Positions 25,903 to 34,557 of a stretch of DNA of 64,000 nt are shown one piece after another. The DNA lies in the NCBI GenBank assembly GCA_016291085.1, contig JAEEVW010000016.1, positions 1 through 64,000 of the forward strand, read 5' to 3'. Position 1 is the stretch's first letter; the number at the start of each line of letters is the position of its first letter. The notes under the pieces are model-generated. The model saw only the letters and a list, made by a program, of their open reading frames with translations, was not told the DNA's origin and did not search any database. The DNA comes from Prevotella sp. (GTDB lineage: Bacteria > Bacteroidota > Bacteroidia > Bacteroidales > Bacteroidaceae). A program made the position numbers and the translations under genes.

Positions 25903-26274
25903 GCGGCGATCGTTGTTCTTTTAATAATTTACACTAATGTGCGGTTAATAATGATTTCGCTTGCAAAGTTCGCTATTATTTTTGAAATATGCAAATCTGT
26001 ATTTTTAATCAACAATCTTTCAAAAGTGCGTAACTCGCTTGTTTTTCGTACTTTAGAATGATTAGGAATTTTTCTTAACAATTCGCCCTCTTGCAAATAT
26101 TCAAGTTCTTAATCCACAACTACTTACACACTATCTGCACACCTCACAATCATTGTGCACAACAATCTTTTATACACGTCAGAAAGTATGAATTATCAAG
26201 CAGTTGCGAGGCATTGAGTTGAAAGTATTTCCAAACGCTCCTTATTTAGACAAAATAAATATAGAGAAGAATTT
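25903..26274. other. Gene-free AT-rich region upstream of dnaA, candidate oriC
   Basis: Contains TTATACACG (26170-26178) and TTGTGCACA (26153-26161), each one mismatch from the DnaA box TTATNCACA, plus TTAATCCACA (26109-26118) with one extra base. Two weaker matches lie between them. An A/T-only-rich stretch follows at about 26244-26280. There is no strand switch of genes here, which argues against a strong claim. Confidence 0.4.
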
Positions 26275-27177
26275 TTATTTATCTTTCTTACCGAAAATGG
26301 AGAAGTGGACGTAGCGTTTCGGATGGGCTTTCAGATCTATGAGCAGAGAATCGGCAGAAGCCATCGTTGCAGTCATGTTATTGTAAAGCGTTGCATCACG
26401 CATCAGCAGCCCCAAAGTACCCTCAGTACTATTTAGCTTACGTGTCATCTCGTTGACATTGGCCAGTGTCTGGTTAATGCTTGCTGTCATAGTAGCCACG
26501 TCGACAGCTGCCAGATTGCTGGTGAGCTGCTGGGTGTTATCGAGCACGCCATTGGCTTTATTCATCATGGTAGGCATCTCGCGATTGAGCGAAGCAGACA
26601 AAGAACGTAAATCGCGACTGGTGGCATTCAGATTGTCTGTCATCCCCTCCACGTTATGCAGGGTCTGACGCAAAGCAGGGTCTGCCAACAGAAGGTTCAG
26701 GCTGGTCATGATGCTGTCCAGCTTAGGCATCATAGCCTCTATGGCAGGAACCATTGCACCCAATTTCTTCATCATGCCCTGTTCTTCACCACCCGTGATG
26801 GTATCGCCCATAGCAACCATATGGATAGGATCTTCGCCTAACACCAGATTGATTTTGATATTTCCCAACAAATCGCTGGCAATTTCCGCATGCGAACCCT
26901 GAGGCAAGCGCATCTGTTTGTCAAGTCCCATCTCAGCCACAATCTTTCCCTGAGGATTGTAGTCATACTGAATGCCCTTGATAACCCCCACCTTATAGCC
27001 ATTGGCATAAACAGGGGTAGAAGCTGACACGCCACTGACATCGGTGAACGTCACGTAATAGGAATCGTCGCTGGAAAACACGGTAAGCCCCTTCAAGAAC
27101 GTCAGACCGTAATAGAGCACGACAATGCCAAGAATGGCCACCAAGGCTATTTTAACCTCTTTTGAAAAGAACTTCAT
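26275..27177 (-). CDS. MCE/MlaD-family protein
   Basis: 300 aa. One N-terminal membrane anchor (about 9-30) is followed by the MCE domain (about 38-120, YYVTFTDVSGVSASTPVYANGYKVGVI). A long helical region (about 130-290) has heptad-like periodicity. MCE proteins bind lipids in the periplasm and work with an ABC transporter to move phospholipids across the envelope; no such permease or ATPase gene is in the window. It is 21 bp behind the amidase gene and probably co-transcribed, an arrangement I believe is common in Bacteroidetes. Confidence 0.88.
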   Translation of the reverse strand: MKFFSKEVKIALVAILGIVVLYYGLTFLKGLTVFSSDDSYYVTFTDVSGVSASTPVYANGYKVGVIKGIQYDYNPQGKIVAEMGLDKQMRLPQGSHAEIASDLLGNIKINLVLGEDPIHMVAMGDTITGGEEQGMMKKLGAMVPAIEAMMPKLDSIMTSLNLLLADPALRQTLHNVEGMTDNLNATSRDLRSLSASLNREMPTMMNKANGVLDNTQQLTSNLAAVDVATMTASINQTLANVNEMTRKLNSTEGTLGLLMRDATLYNNMTATMASADSLLIDLKAHPKRYVHFSIFGKKDK

Positions 27178-27198
27178 ATCGAATAATATTTTTGTTTC

Positions 27199-28671
27199 TT
27201 ACTTCTTACCTCTTTTAAATTCCTGTATAGCCTGCTGGACATCCACCCGCTTGCCATCCTTAAAGGCAATAATGAAGCACTGCGGGAAGCTGGCAGCAAG
27301 TGTCTTGCGCAGCTGATAAATCTCGTTATAATTCTCAGACGAACCTACTGTATATTTATACAATCCGCCCTCTTCATAGTACGCAGCGTCTTTCTGACCC
27401 TTCAAACGAGAATCGGTAGTCTTCAGTTTTGAACTGCTTGTCAGAATCTGCACCTTGAAGACGGGTCTAGAGGAACTAGTTTGACTAGTTGGACTAGTTG
27501 TACCAGGAAGACTAGTAGGACTAGAGGGACTAGAAACGTTGGCGGACTTGGCCGGTTCAGCAGGTTTGACTGGCTCAGCGGGTTTGACCGGTTCAACAGT
27601 TTTGTTCACAACTGGCGATACAGGCTGTGAGGTCTGTGAAGTATTTGCACCCCCGGCAGCAAGGATGGAATCGGCATTGGGAGCTGCGGGTTTCTCTTCT
27701 TTCACCTCTGGCACACGATTCTCACGAGCATTAGCCAGTTCCTCTGCCACCTTGCTCTTCTTTTCCTGCTTCTTTACTGGCTTTGCCTCCTGCTTTTGCT
27801 GGGTATCCTTGGGAACAACAGTAGGAATCTCGACATCCTTCTTTGCTTCTGCCTGAAGGGGAACAGTGATACCACCATAGTTCTTCTTCTTGTAATCTAA
27901 GAAAGCCTGATAGATGCCTTGTGCCATCTGGCTGACGCCATTCGTCGAATTCAAAAAGCGCTCTTCGTCAGGTGTTGATATAAAGCCCAGTTCAATCAGG
28001 CAGCTAGGCATAGAGGTCTCGCGCAACACCAGGAAACCAGCCTGTTTCACACCTTTATTGATACGCCCGGCAGAAGCACAGGTGCGTTTCTGGACGTATT
28101 TTGCCAAATCAACACTTTGCGCCATGTTGTGGTCCTGAATGAACTCGAACATGATATAGCTCTCCGACGAATTGGGGTCAAAACCCTGATAACGCTGCTT
28201 ATAGTCCTTCTCATAAAGAATGACTTCGTTCTCGCGCTTAGCCACCTCCAAATTATCAGCAGCACGGTGCATTCCCAGCGTATAGGTCTCCATGCCTCGC
28301 GAGATGCGCCCCTTGGGCAAGGCATTGGTATGAATGGAAATAAAAAGATCTGCCTTATTCCGATTAGCGATATCGGCACGGGTATGCAAGGGAATGAAGA
28401 CGTCCGTCTTGCGGGTATAAATAACTTTCACATCCGAGCAGTTGCGCTCTACCAGTCGTCCAAAAGCCAACGCTACATTCAGGTTGATGATTTTCTCCTT
28501 CGTAATGGCACCAATAGCACCAGCGTCGTTGCCACCATGTCCGGCATCAATAACCAGTGTAAACTTGTTCGGCTTGGCTGTCGTAGATAGGGTTACTGTC
28601 TTGCCAACGGCAACAATCGTCACCATCAGCAGCAGTATGAATATAGTCAGAAAACGTTTATTATCCTTCAT
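27199..28671 (-). CDS. N-acetylmuramoyl-L-alanine amidase with repeat-rich linker
   Basis: 490 aa. A signal anchor is followed by the amidase_3 domain (about 35-260): LVIDAGHGGNDAGA with the zinc His, the zinc Glu in TKEKIINLN, ISIHTNA, and the catalytic Glu in CLIELGFIS. It cleaves the amide between MurNAc and L-Ala in peptidoglycan. A low-complexity linker (about 280-400) holds PVKPAEP repeats and a Ser/Thr/Pro stretch made by eight 9-bp units (27466-27537). The end (FKVQILTSSSKL...GLYKYTVGSSENYNEIYQLRKTL) looks like a SPOR domain, which targets denuded glycan at the septum. Promoter box at 28680-28687. Confidence 0.9.
   Translation of the reverse strand: MKDNKRFLTIFILLLMVTIVAVGKTVTLSTTAKPNKFTLVIDAGHGGNDAGAIGAITKEKIINLNVALAFGRLVERNCSDVKVIYTRKTDVFIPLHTRADIANRNKADLFISIHTNALPKGRISRGMETYTLGMHRAADNLEVAKRENEVILYEKDYKQRYQGFDPNSSESYIMFEFIQDHNMAQSVDLAKYVQKRTCASAGRINKGVKQAGFLVLRETSMPSCLIELGFISTPDEERFLNSTNGVSQMAQGIYQAFLDYKKKNYGGITVPLQAEAKKDVEIPTVVPKDTQQKQEAKPVKKQEKKSKVAEELANARENRVPEVKEEKPAAPNADSILAAGGANTSQTSQPVSPVVNKTVEPVKPAEPVKPAEPAKSANVSSPSSPTSLPGTTSPTSQTSSSRPVFKVQILTSSSKLKTTDSRLKGQKDAAYYEEGGLYKYTVGSSENYNEIYQLRKTLAASFPQCFIIAFKDGKRVDVQQAIQEFKRGKK
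27466..27537. repeat. Eight 9-bp ACTAGT-core units inside the amidase gene
   Basis: TCTAGAGGA, ACTAGTTTG, ACTAGTTGG, ACTAGTTGT, ACCAGGAAG, ACTAGTAGG, ACTAGAGGG, ACTAGAAAC. Read on the gene strand they encode a Thr/Ser/Pro tripeptide repeat. The same core recurs in alaS. Confidence 0.88.
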
Positions 28672-28679
28672 TGTGGGTG

Positions 28680-28687
28680 CAAAAGTA
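28680..28687 (-). promoter_or_regulatory. -7 box TACTTTTG of the amidase-MCE operon
   Basis: Exact TAnnTTTG match on the minus strand, 8 nt before the amidase ATG at 28671, so the leader would be only about 4 nt. Confidence 0.5.
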
Positions 28688-28713
28688 CATATTTTTCTGA
28701 AATAATCCCTGAT

Positions 28714-29097
28714 TTACACGCCAGTTTTATCATTTATTAAATGTAATTCCACACCAGCACCTTTACAGTCGCCTCCCATGGGAGGATTCAGTTTGGTAAT
28801 GGTGAGGTCCAGGGAGGTAACCATAGGGAACTCGCTAAACACACATTTGGCAATTCTGCCTGCCACGTGTTCTATCAATTGGGACGTCTTGGCCATCTCG
28901 CGTTCTATCAGCTGATAGAGTGTTCCATAATTCAAAGCCACCTCCAACATGTCGTGCTCCATAGCTGATGAGATATCTACTCCACAACGGGCAGACACCA
29001 GGAAGTCGTGCCCAACCTCGTTCTCCTGAGGAAATACGCCATGATAGGCATGTATGCGCACCTCGTTCAGAAAAATATAGCTCGATGTCACTTTCAT
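28714..29097 (-). CDS. folB: Dihydroneopterin aldolase
   Basis: 127 aa from the ATG at 29097 (MKVTSSYIFLNEVR). Converts 7,8-dihydroneopterin to 6-hydroxymethyl-7,8-dihydropterin in folate synthesis. Family signatures: YHGVFPQENEVG with the substrate-binding Glu, the helix NYGTLYQLIEREM, LIEHVAGRIA, and the catalytic Lys in ITKLNPPMGG. Length is normal (about 120). It follows the ribonucleotide-reductase-like gene by 19 bp and is likely co-transcribed with it. Confidence 0.92.
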   Translation of the reverse strand: MKVTSSYIFLNEVRIHAYHGVFPQENEVGHDFLVSARCGVDISSAMEHDMLEVALNYGTLYQLIEREMAKTSQLIEHVAGRIAKCVFSEFPMVTSLDLTITKLNPPMGGDCKGAGVELHLINDKTGV

Positions 29098-29116
29098 TTT
29101 GCTTTCCCTCACGCTT

Positions 29117-29737
29117 TTATTGATGATTGTCAGGAGTTTCGTTCTCCAGAGGAGCGTCATCCAGATACTTCTTCAAGGCGCGTTCTACACCCACCTTCCA
29201 AGTGTTGATGCTCTCCGACTGTAACTGCAAAGAACTAACCAGTTTGATGACATGTTCAAGAGGCATTCTATAACGTAACACACCTGAGATGAGTTTGGCA
29301 TAGTTCCAGTATTCAGGATTGAACTTCTCCGACAAACCCTCAACCGTAATCTTATAGCCTCGCGTATTCTCGAACTGGAAATCGTAACGCTTCGTGCCAT
29401 CCTGATTGATATGCTTGATGATTTTGCCTTTGGTTACCGATTTGGGCAAGATAATACCTTCCTCGTCGTCCTGAAGGCCTGTAAAGATCTCATAGGGATA
29501 ACCATTCAGCAAGCCCACCAACGCCACCCACTTATCCTTATTATTCTGAAAACGGACCACGTCACACTCCAATTCCTGAGGACGAACTTCAGTCACCTCA
29601 GGTCTAAGCGTTGCCTGATAGCGTTCCAACAATGGAATAATCTCCTCTTCAGTCAGTGGCTTTCCTGACTGTTGTCCCATCTGGGCCAGTTCACGGGCTA
29701 TGCGCTGAAGACTCTCTTTTTGCGAATTTGCTTCCAT
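29117..29737 (-). CDS. Free-standing homologue of the C-terminal region of B12-dependent ribonucleotide reductase
   Basis: 206 aa from the ATG at 29737. The stretch ELECDVVRFQNNKDKWVALV to INTWKVGVERALKKY closely resembles, as I remember it, the region before the terminal Cys-rich tail of Bacteroidetes class II reductases. The catalytic barrel is absent, and so is the terminal CxxC zinc-ribbon. Residues 1-45 form a separate helical start (QKESLQRIARELAQMG). A small accessory or regulatory protein is possible, but no function is established here. It is divergent from the nitroreductase gene and upstream of folB; its promoter box is at 29756-29763. Confidence 0.6.
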   Translation of the reverse strand: MEANSQKESLQRIARELAQMGQQSGKPLTEEEIIPLLERYQATLRPEVTEVRPQELECDVVRFQNNKDKWVALVGLLNGYPYEIFTGLQDDEEGIILPKSVTKGKIIKHINQDGTKRYDFQFENTRGYKITVEGLSEKFNPEYWNYAKLISGVLRYRMPLEHVIKLVSSLQLQSESINTWKVGVERALKKYLDDAPLENETPDNHQ

Positions 29738-29755
29738 ATCCTTATTTTTTGTCTG

Positions 29756-29763
29756 CAAAGATA
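29756..29763 (-). promoter_or_regulatory. -7 box TATCTTTG, leftward
   Basis: Exact match, 19 nt from the ATG at 29737. It lies 23 bp from the oppositely directed box at 29786, so the two promoters overlap and may compete. Confidence 0.6.
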
Positions 29764-29785
29764 CGAATAAATAAAGAAAAATACG

Positions 29786-29793
29786 TATCTTTG
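29786..29793 (+). promoter_or_regulatory. -7 box TATCTTTG of the nitroreductase gene
   Basis: Exact match on the plus strand, 17 nt before the ATG at 29811. Confidence 0.6.
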
Positions 29794-29810
29794 TCCCAAA
29801 ATCTATAAAA

Positions 29811-30569
29811 ATGAAATCAATTCTTACTCGAAAGACCATCCGCAAGTACGCCGACCGCGAAGTCAGCGAAGAACTATTGAACCGCCTCATGACAGAGGCC
29901 AGTCGTACACAAACCATGGGTAACCTGCAACTCTACAGCGTTGTCGTCACACGCTCTTCAGAGATGAAAGCCAAGTTGGCTCCTGCCCATTTCAACCAAC
30001 CCATGGTGACGCAAGCCCCCGTGGTATTGACTATCTGTGCAGACTTCAACCGCACCAGCACATGGGCCCGTTGTCGCAAGGCAGAACCCGGCTACGACAA
30101 TTTTCTGTCGTTCATCAATGCTGCTACAGACGCACTACTCTATACGCAGACACTGTGTAACCTTATGGATGAAGAAGGACTGGGCTATTGCTATCTGGGT
30201 ACTACCGTCTACCAGCCACAACAGATTATAGACATACTGGAACTGCCTAAGCTGACGTTCCCCGTTGCCACACTGACTGTTGGATGGCCTGACGAAGAGC
30301 CTCCCCTCTCCGATCGCCTGCCTTTGGAGAGTTTCGTTCACCAAGAAACTTACGCAGACTATCTGGCCATGGATATCGACAAGCATTACGAGGCCAAAGA
30401 GCACCGCCCAGAGAATCTGGAGTTTGTGCGTATCAACGAAAAAGAGACCCTCGCACAAGTCTTCACCGACATCCGCTATACGCGAAAGGATAATGAAGCC
30501 ATGAGCGAGGGGCTCATCAATGCTCTCAAACGCCAAGGTTTCCTGCCTTGGACGGTTAGAGGCTATTAA
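29811..30569 (+). CDS. Nitroreductase-family flavoprotein
   Basis: 252 aa, cytosolic. The N-terminal SILTRKTIRKYADREVSEELLNRLMTEASRTQTMGNLQLYSVVV is the FMN-binding start of the NfsA/NfrA-type nitroreductase family; EEGLGYCYLGTT and PVATLTVGWPDEEP are the later motifs. These enzymes reduce nitro groups, quinones or flavins with NAD(P)H; the substrate cannot be read off. Length fits NfsA/FRP types (about 240-250). The stop codon overlaps that of the convergent MFS gene in the sequence TTAA. Confidence 0.88.
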   Translation: MKSILTRKTIRKYADREVSEELLNRLMTEASRTQTMGNLQLYSVVVTRSSEMKAKLAPAHFNQPMVTQAPVVLTICADFNRTSTWARCRKAEPGYDNFLSFINAATDALLYTQTLCNLMDEEGLGYCYLGTTVYQPQQIIDILELPKLTFPVATLTVGWPDEEPPLSDRLPLESFVHQETYADYLAMDIDKHYEAKEHRPENLEFVRINEKETLAQVFTDIRYTRKDNEAMSEGLINALKRQGFLPWTVRGY

Positions 30570-32017
30570 TCTTCCAGTTCAATGGGCTTGTACTTCGGTA
30601 CGAGGGCCTTCATGATACACCAGCCAATAAGGTAGGCCACTGCACAGATACAGAACACCACCATGTAGGCTGCGGGCTTGCCGTCGAATCCGAAGAACGA
30701 GAAGTTGGCGCCCTGCTCAGCTGCCCAGTCGAAGAACATACCTGAGCCCTTATTGATAGACATAGAGCCCAGACCACCAGCCATTGTACCCAGACCTACA
30801 ATAGTACCAATAGTGCTCTTGGGGAACATGTCGCCAATGGTTGAGAACAGGTTAGCAGACCAAGCCTGATGACCAGCGCCCAGCAAACCAATCAGGATGG
30901 CAGGCCACCAAGGACTATATATGCCAAGAGGCTGTGCAAACAGACCTAACAAGGGGAAGCAAGCGAAGATGAACATCGCACGCATACGGCCCAGATAGGG
31001 GTTCATACCTTTCTTATCTACAAAGTATGTAGGCAGATAGCCACCACCAATCGACAGAATCGTCACGATAGCATAAAGTGTAAAGATCAGTAGGATACCC
31101 ATCGTCGAGTCAGAGGTATAGCCATACTGGTCAGAGAAGTAGGCAGGAGCCCAGAACAGGAAGAACCACCATACGCCATCCGTCATGAACTTACCAACGA
31201 GGAACGACCAAGTCTGCTTGTAGGTAAAGCACTTAAAGAACGGAATAGTCTTCTCTTCCTTCACTGCATCACGATCCTGAACCTCAGCCAGGTCGTTGTC
31301 CTGCTCGATGTAATTCAACTCAGCCTGATTGACACGCTTGTTCTGACGGGGCTTCTCATAGAGCCACATCCACAAGCCCATCCAGATGAATCCCAGGGCA
31401 CCAATAATGATGAAGGCCATCTCCCAACCCCATGCACGAGCCAGCAAGGGAATGGTTGCAGGAGCAGCCAAAGCACCTACGGAAGCACCGCTATTGAAGA
31501 TAGAGGTAGAGAAAGCGCGGTCTTTCTTGGGGAAATACTCTGCCGTAGCCTTGATGGCTGCGGGGAAGTTTCCAGCCTCACCGACAGCGAGAATCAGACG
31601 GCACGAGAGGAACAACCATACAGAGATGCTGGCAATAGCCACAGCGGCATCACCCGTCAGCTGACCCAGCTGAGCCACAGAGTCGTAGCCCTTGACAGTC
31701 ATAGCCACCCAGCCGCAACCAGCGTGCAGCACGGCGCCCAACGACCAGACGAAGATGGCGATGAGATAACCCTTCTTGGTGCCCATCCAGTCGATGAACT
31801 TACCAGCGAACAGGTTGGCGATAGCATAGAACAGCGAGAACATACCGGTAATCGTACCGTAGTCGCCGTCCGTCCAATGGAACTCAGGAGCGATAAAGTC
31901 TTTCCAGGTGAGCGACAGGACCTGACGGTCCATGTAGTTAATGGTGGTTGCCAGGAACAGCAACGCACAGATGACCCAACGGAAGTTGGACATTTTCGAT
32001 GTTTGAACAGGTGTCAT
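30566..32017 (-). CDS. MFS transporter, hexuronate (ExuT)-type
   Basis: 483 aa, about 12 membrane spans, with a cytoplasmic loop at about 225-265. FLATTINYMDRQVLSLTWKDF near the start and GEAGNFPAAIKATAEYFPKKDRA are features of the anion:cation symporter family that includes ExuT of E. coli, which imports galacturonate and glucuronate. Third gene of an operon after an EIIC and kduI, so import of uronates from pectin is likely. An octamer array fills the gap to kduI. The stop overlaps the nitroreductase stop on the other strand. Confidence 0.85.
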   Translation of the reverse strand: MTPVQTSKMSNFRWVICALLFLATTINYMDRQVLSLTWKDFIAPEFHWTDGDYGTITGMFSLFYAIANLFAGKFIDWMGTKKGYLIAIFVWSLGAVLHAGCGWVAMTVKGYDSVAQLGQLTGDAAVAIASISVWLFLSCRLILAVGEAGNFPAAIKATAEYFPKKDRAFSTSIFNSGASVGALAAPATIPLLARAWGWEMAFIIIGALGFIWMGLWMWLYEKPRQNKRVNQAELNYIEQDNDLAEVQDRDAVKEEKTIPFFKCFTYKQTWSFLVGKFMTDGVWWFFLFWAPAYFSDQYGYTSDSTMGILLIFTLYAIVTILSIGGGYLPTYFVDKKGMNPYLGRMRAMFIFACFPLLGLFAQPLGIYSPWWPAILIGLLGAGHQAWSANLFSTIGDMFPKSTIGTIVGLGTMAGGLGSMSINKGSGMFFDWAAEQGANFSFFGFDGKPAAYMVVFCICAVAYLIGWCIMKALVPKYKPIELED

Positions 32018-32025
32018 ATTTTTAG

Positions 32026-32065
32026 TTATTTCGTTATTACGTTATATCGTTATTACGAGATGTCG
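32026..32065. repeat. Five octamers filling the kduI-MFS gap
   Basis: TTATTTCG, TTATTACG, TTATATCG, TTATTACG, AGATGTCG in succession. The array begins a few bases before the MFS start and ends one base before the kduI stop codon. Confidence 0.85.
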
Positions 32066-32066
32066 A

Positions 32067-33041
32067 CTATTTGATATCGATCACAGGAATGTTGTCCTTG
32101 TCGTTGTAATACAGGTTCTCGCCTGCCATACCCCAAATGAAGGTATAATAGTAGGTGCCTGCTGCTGCGTGCATCGACCACTCAGGCGACATAATGGCCT
32201 GCTCGTTGTGCAACCAAACAACGCGACTTTCCTGAGGTTCACCCATGATGTGTGCAATGGTTTGCTCCTGAGGCAGGTTGAAATAGTAGTAAGCCTCGAT
32301 GCGACGACCATGGGTGTGAGGAGGCATCGTGTTCCAGGCAGCACCAGGGTTCAACTGTGTCAGTCCCAACTGCAACTGGCAGGGACCTTCCTCCAGCACG
32401 TCATTAACGATGAGCTTGTACACAGTGCGGTTGTTGCACTCTTCCAGCGAGCCGACAGGACCCCAAACAGCAGCCTTCAGCGAACCCTTACGTCCGTCCA
32501 GCGTCACCCACTGGGTTTTATAGTGCTGATGGGCAGTTGCGCTGTTCAGATAGAACTTGGCAGGCTTCTGAGCATCCTTCGAGCGGAAGATTACCTCCTT
32601 GTTAACGTCCTTGTCCTTGCCAATATGACCACGACCGATATAAAGGGCCTCCTTGGGAGAGAGGGCATACTCCTTGCCATCGACAATCACCCAACCTTCG
32701 CCTTCACCACAGTTCACCACACCAAGCTCACGGTTATAAAGGAAATACTTATCCTTGATGCCCGGATCCACATCAAGACCCAAATCGCGGAAGTTCTCCA
32801 GTTTCAGGTCTTTGTTTACTGGCATAGCACCACCGAAGATAAAACGGTCGTAGTGTGAATAAGTCAGATTGATTTCATCAGCTACCATCACCTTCTCCAT
32901 GACGAAGCGCTCACGAAGGGTCTTCGTGTCGTAATGCTTGACGTCCTCAGGGTGACAGGCCGTCTGGAATTTCACATTTTGCTGGCCAAAGCCACTGGTC
33001 ATACTACTCATAAGCAATAATGTCAAAATCGTCTTTTTCAT
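32067..33041 (-). CDS. kduI: 5-keto-4-deoxyuronate isomerase KduI with a signal peptide
   Basis: 324 aa. From residue ~28 it follows E. coli KduI throughout: [80 protein letters not shown] with the zinc ligands HxHxxxxxE, and [22 protein letters not shown]. It converts 5-keto-4-deoxyuronate, the product of unsaturated galacturonate, to 3-deoxy-D-glycero-2,5-hexodiulosonate. Unlike the usual ~278-aa cytosolic enzyme it starts with [20 protein letters not shown], a clear signal peptide, so it is probably periplasmic. Middle gene of the operon with an EIIC (5 bp upstream) and a hexuronate-type MFS transporter. Confidence 0.92.
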   Translation of the reverse strand: MKKTILTLLLMSSMTSGFGQQNVKFQTACHPEDVKHYDTKTLRERFVMEKVMVADEINLTYSHYDRFIFGGAMPVNKDLKLENFRDLGLDVDPGIKDKYFLYNRELGVVNCGEGEGWVIVDGKEYALSPKEALYIGRGHIGKDKDVNKEVIFRSKDAQKPAKFYLNSATAHQHYKTQWVTLDGRKGSLKAAVWGPVGSLEECNNRTVYKLIVNDVLEEGPCQLQLGLTQLNPGAAWNTMPPHTHGRRIEAYYYFNLPQEQTIAHIMGEPQESRVVWLHNEQAIMSPEWSMHAAAGTYYYTFIWGMAGENLYYNDKDNIPVIDIK

Positions 33042-33046
33042 ATTAT

Positions 33047-34420
33047 TTATTCGTTATTATTGTTTTTCTCTTCTTTCACAATACGCATGCGGTTCCACAC
33101 CACCATACCAACGGTAATAATTGTCAGGATGCCTGCGCCCACATATTCCAGCGAGTTCACACACTTGTAGATAACCCATCCGAAAAGCGATGAGGCGAAG
33201 TCGAGCGCACCTCCCTCGAAGCCTGCAGGAATATCGGCAGCCTTATCACCAGTCTGTTCGAACACGGTATGGGCAGCCTGCGTGAAGGCAGGAGCCATAT
33301 CGGTAACGAAATACAGTCCGATAGCCAATGCCACAAGACCAATGATAAAAGTCTTGACAACATTACCCTTGGTAAACGGCAACACCATGGGGAACAGGTA
33401 GAACATGCCTGCCAGCGAGGCCAGCGGCAGGAACTGGTTGCCAGGCAGCACTACGGCCAATCCCAATGCCACGGGTATCAACAGCAAGGAAACAACAAGC
33501 GTCGTGGGATGGCCAATAACTACAGCTGGCGACATTCCGATATACACCTTCTTGCCATTGAACTTCTTCTTCACCACCTCCTGCGTTTTCTCGGCAATGG
33601 GTTTCAAGCCCTCAATAAATAAAGATGTGATGCGGGGAATGAGTTCCATCACTGCACCCATCGTTACACCCAGGAACAGGATTTTCTTGATGTCAAGCTG
33701 AGCCAGTGCACCAATCAGCGCACCCACAATGACACCCAGAATAAGCGGTTCACCCATCACGCCAAACTTTTTCTTCATACCCTCTGCATCGATGTTCAAC
33801 TTCTCGAAACCGGGAATCATATCGAGTGCCTTGCCGATAATCAAGGCGAAGGGTACAAAGCTCTGGCAGAACGGCTGGGGAATCGAGATGCCCTGCCACT
33901 CAGGGTAATACTCCTGGAACTTGTCTGCCGTCAAGTCAGCCATCACCAATGTAATGATATAGCACACGATGGCAGCAAAATAGCCCCATACCAGACTCTG
34001 ATCCATTACGAAATAGGCCACAGCACCAATGAAGGCGAAGTGCCAGTAGTTCCACAGGTCGATATTAACCGTACGTGTACACTTGGTAATAACCAACAGG
34101 AAGTTGACACCCAGGCAGATGGGGATAATCAAGGCTCCCACTGCCGTGTTGTATGCCACAGCGGCTGCTGCGGGCCAACCCATATCAAACACCTTCAGCT
34201 GCAGGTCGTAGAGTTGGGAAATCTCAGAAAGCGGACCACCAAAGTTGGTAGTCAGCAGGGCTGTCACAATGCCCAGTCCCACAAAACCGACGCCTACATA
34301 GAGACCACTCTTCAGCGAGCGTCCGAATTTCAGTCCGATGGCGAGTCCGATGATGGTAAACAGGATAGGCATCATCACCGATGCGCCCAAACTGATAATG
34401 TAACTAAATACTTGTTCCAT
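33047..34420 (-). CDS. Orphan PTS EIIC, galactitol (GatC) family
   Basis: 457 aa with about 10-12 hydrophobic spans. The opening [44 protein letters not shown] and the later [14 protein letters not shown] belong to the galactitol/SgaT-like EIIC group. In PTS systems EIIC moves the sugar while EIIB phosphorylates it. No EIIA, EIIB, HPr or EI gene is in the window, and Bacteroidetes generally lack the PTS, so it may act as a facilitator or symporter. It is the first gene of the operon with kduI and an ExuT-type carrier, pointing to uronate-derived substrates. Promoter box at 34480-34487. Confidence 0.85.
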   Translation of the reverse strand: MEQVFSYIISLGASVMMPILFTIIGLAIGLKFGRSLKSGLYVGVGFVGLGIVTALLTTNFGGPLSEISQLYDLQLKVFDMGWPAAAAVAYNTAVGALIIPICLGVNFLLVITKCTRTVNIDLWNYWHFAFIGAVAYFVMDQSLVWGYFAAIVCYIITLVMADLTADKFQEYYPEWQGISIPQPFCQSFVPFALIIGKALDMIPGFEKLNIDAEGMKKKFGVMGEPLILGVIVGALIGALAQLDIKKILFLGVTMGAVMELIPRITSLFIEGLKPIAEKTQEVVKKKFNGKKVYIGMSPAVVIGHPTTLVVSLLLIPVALGLAVVLPGNQFLPLASLAGMFYLFPMVLPFTKGNVVKTFIIGLVALAIGLYFVTDMAPAFTQAAHTVFEQTGDKAADIPAGFEGGALDFASSLFGWVIYKCVNSLEYVGAGILTIITVGMVVWNRMRIVKEEKNNNNE

Positions 34421-34479
34421 TTGTTCTATTATCGTATTCTTTTGTTTGTTTTAGCGTGTCGCAGAAAACTTTGACGCTG

Positions 34480-34487
34480 CAAAGTTA
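34480..34487 (-). promoter_or_regulatory. -7 box TAACTTTG of the EIIC-kduI-MFS operon
   Basis: Exact TAnnTTTG match, 59 nt before the ATG at 34420. It sits directly behind the T-run of the preceding terminator. Confidence 0.6.
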
Positions 34488-34489
34488 AT

Positions 34490-34520
34490 AAAAAAATGGC
34501 GAAACATTGCACATTTCGCC
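34490..34520 (-). terminator. Rho-independent terminator of the M6 protease gene
   Basis: On the minus strand GGCGAAA (34520-34514) pairs with TTTCGCC (34504-34498) across a 9-nt loop, followed by A and seven T. It lies 37 bp after the stop at 34558. Confidence 0.8.
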
Positions 34521-34557
34521 ACTTTTTCTTACTAAATCGTTAACGTAAAAACTTTTT

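Noticed and set aside
30566..30569. Overlapping stop codons as evidence of a sequencing error
   Set aside because: TTAA naturally serves as the stop for both convergent genes and both proteins have normal length.
33047..34420. A working phosphotransferase system
   Set aside because: Only EIIC is present; the phosphoryl-transfer components are absent from the window and not expected in this phylum.
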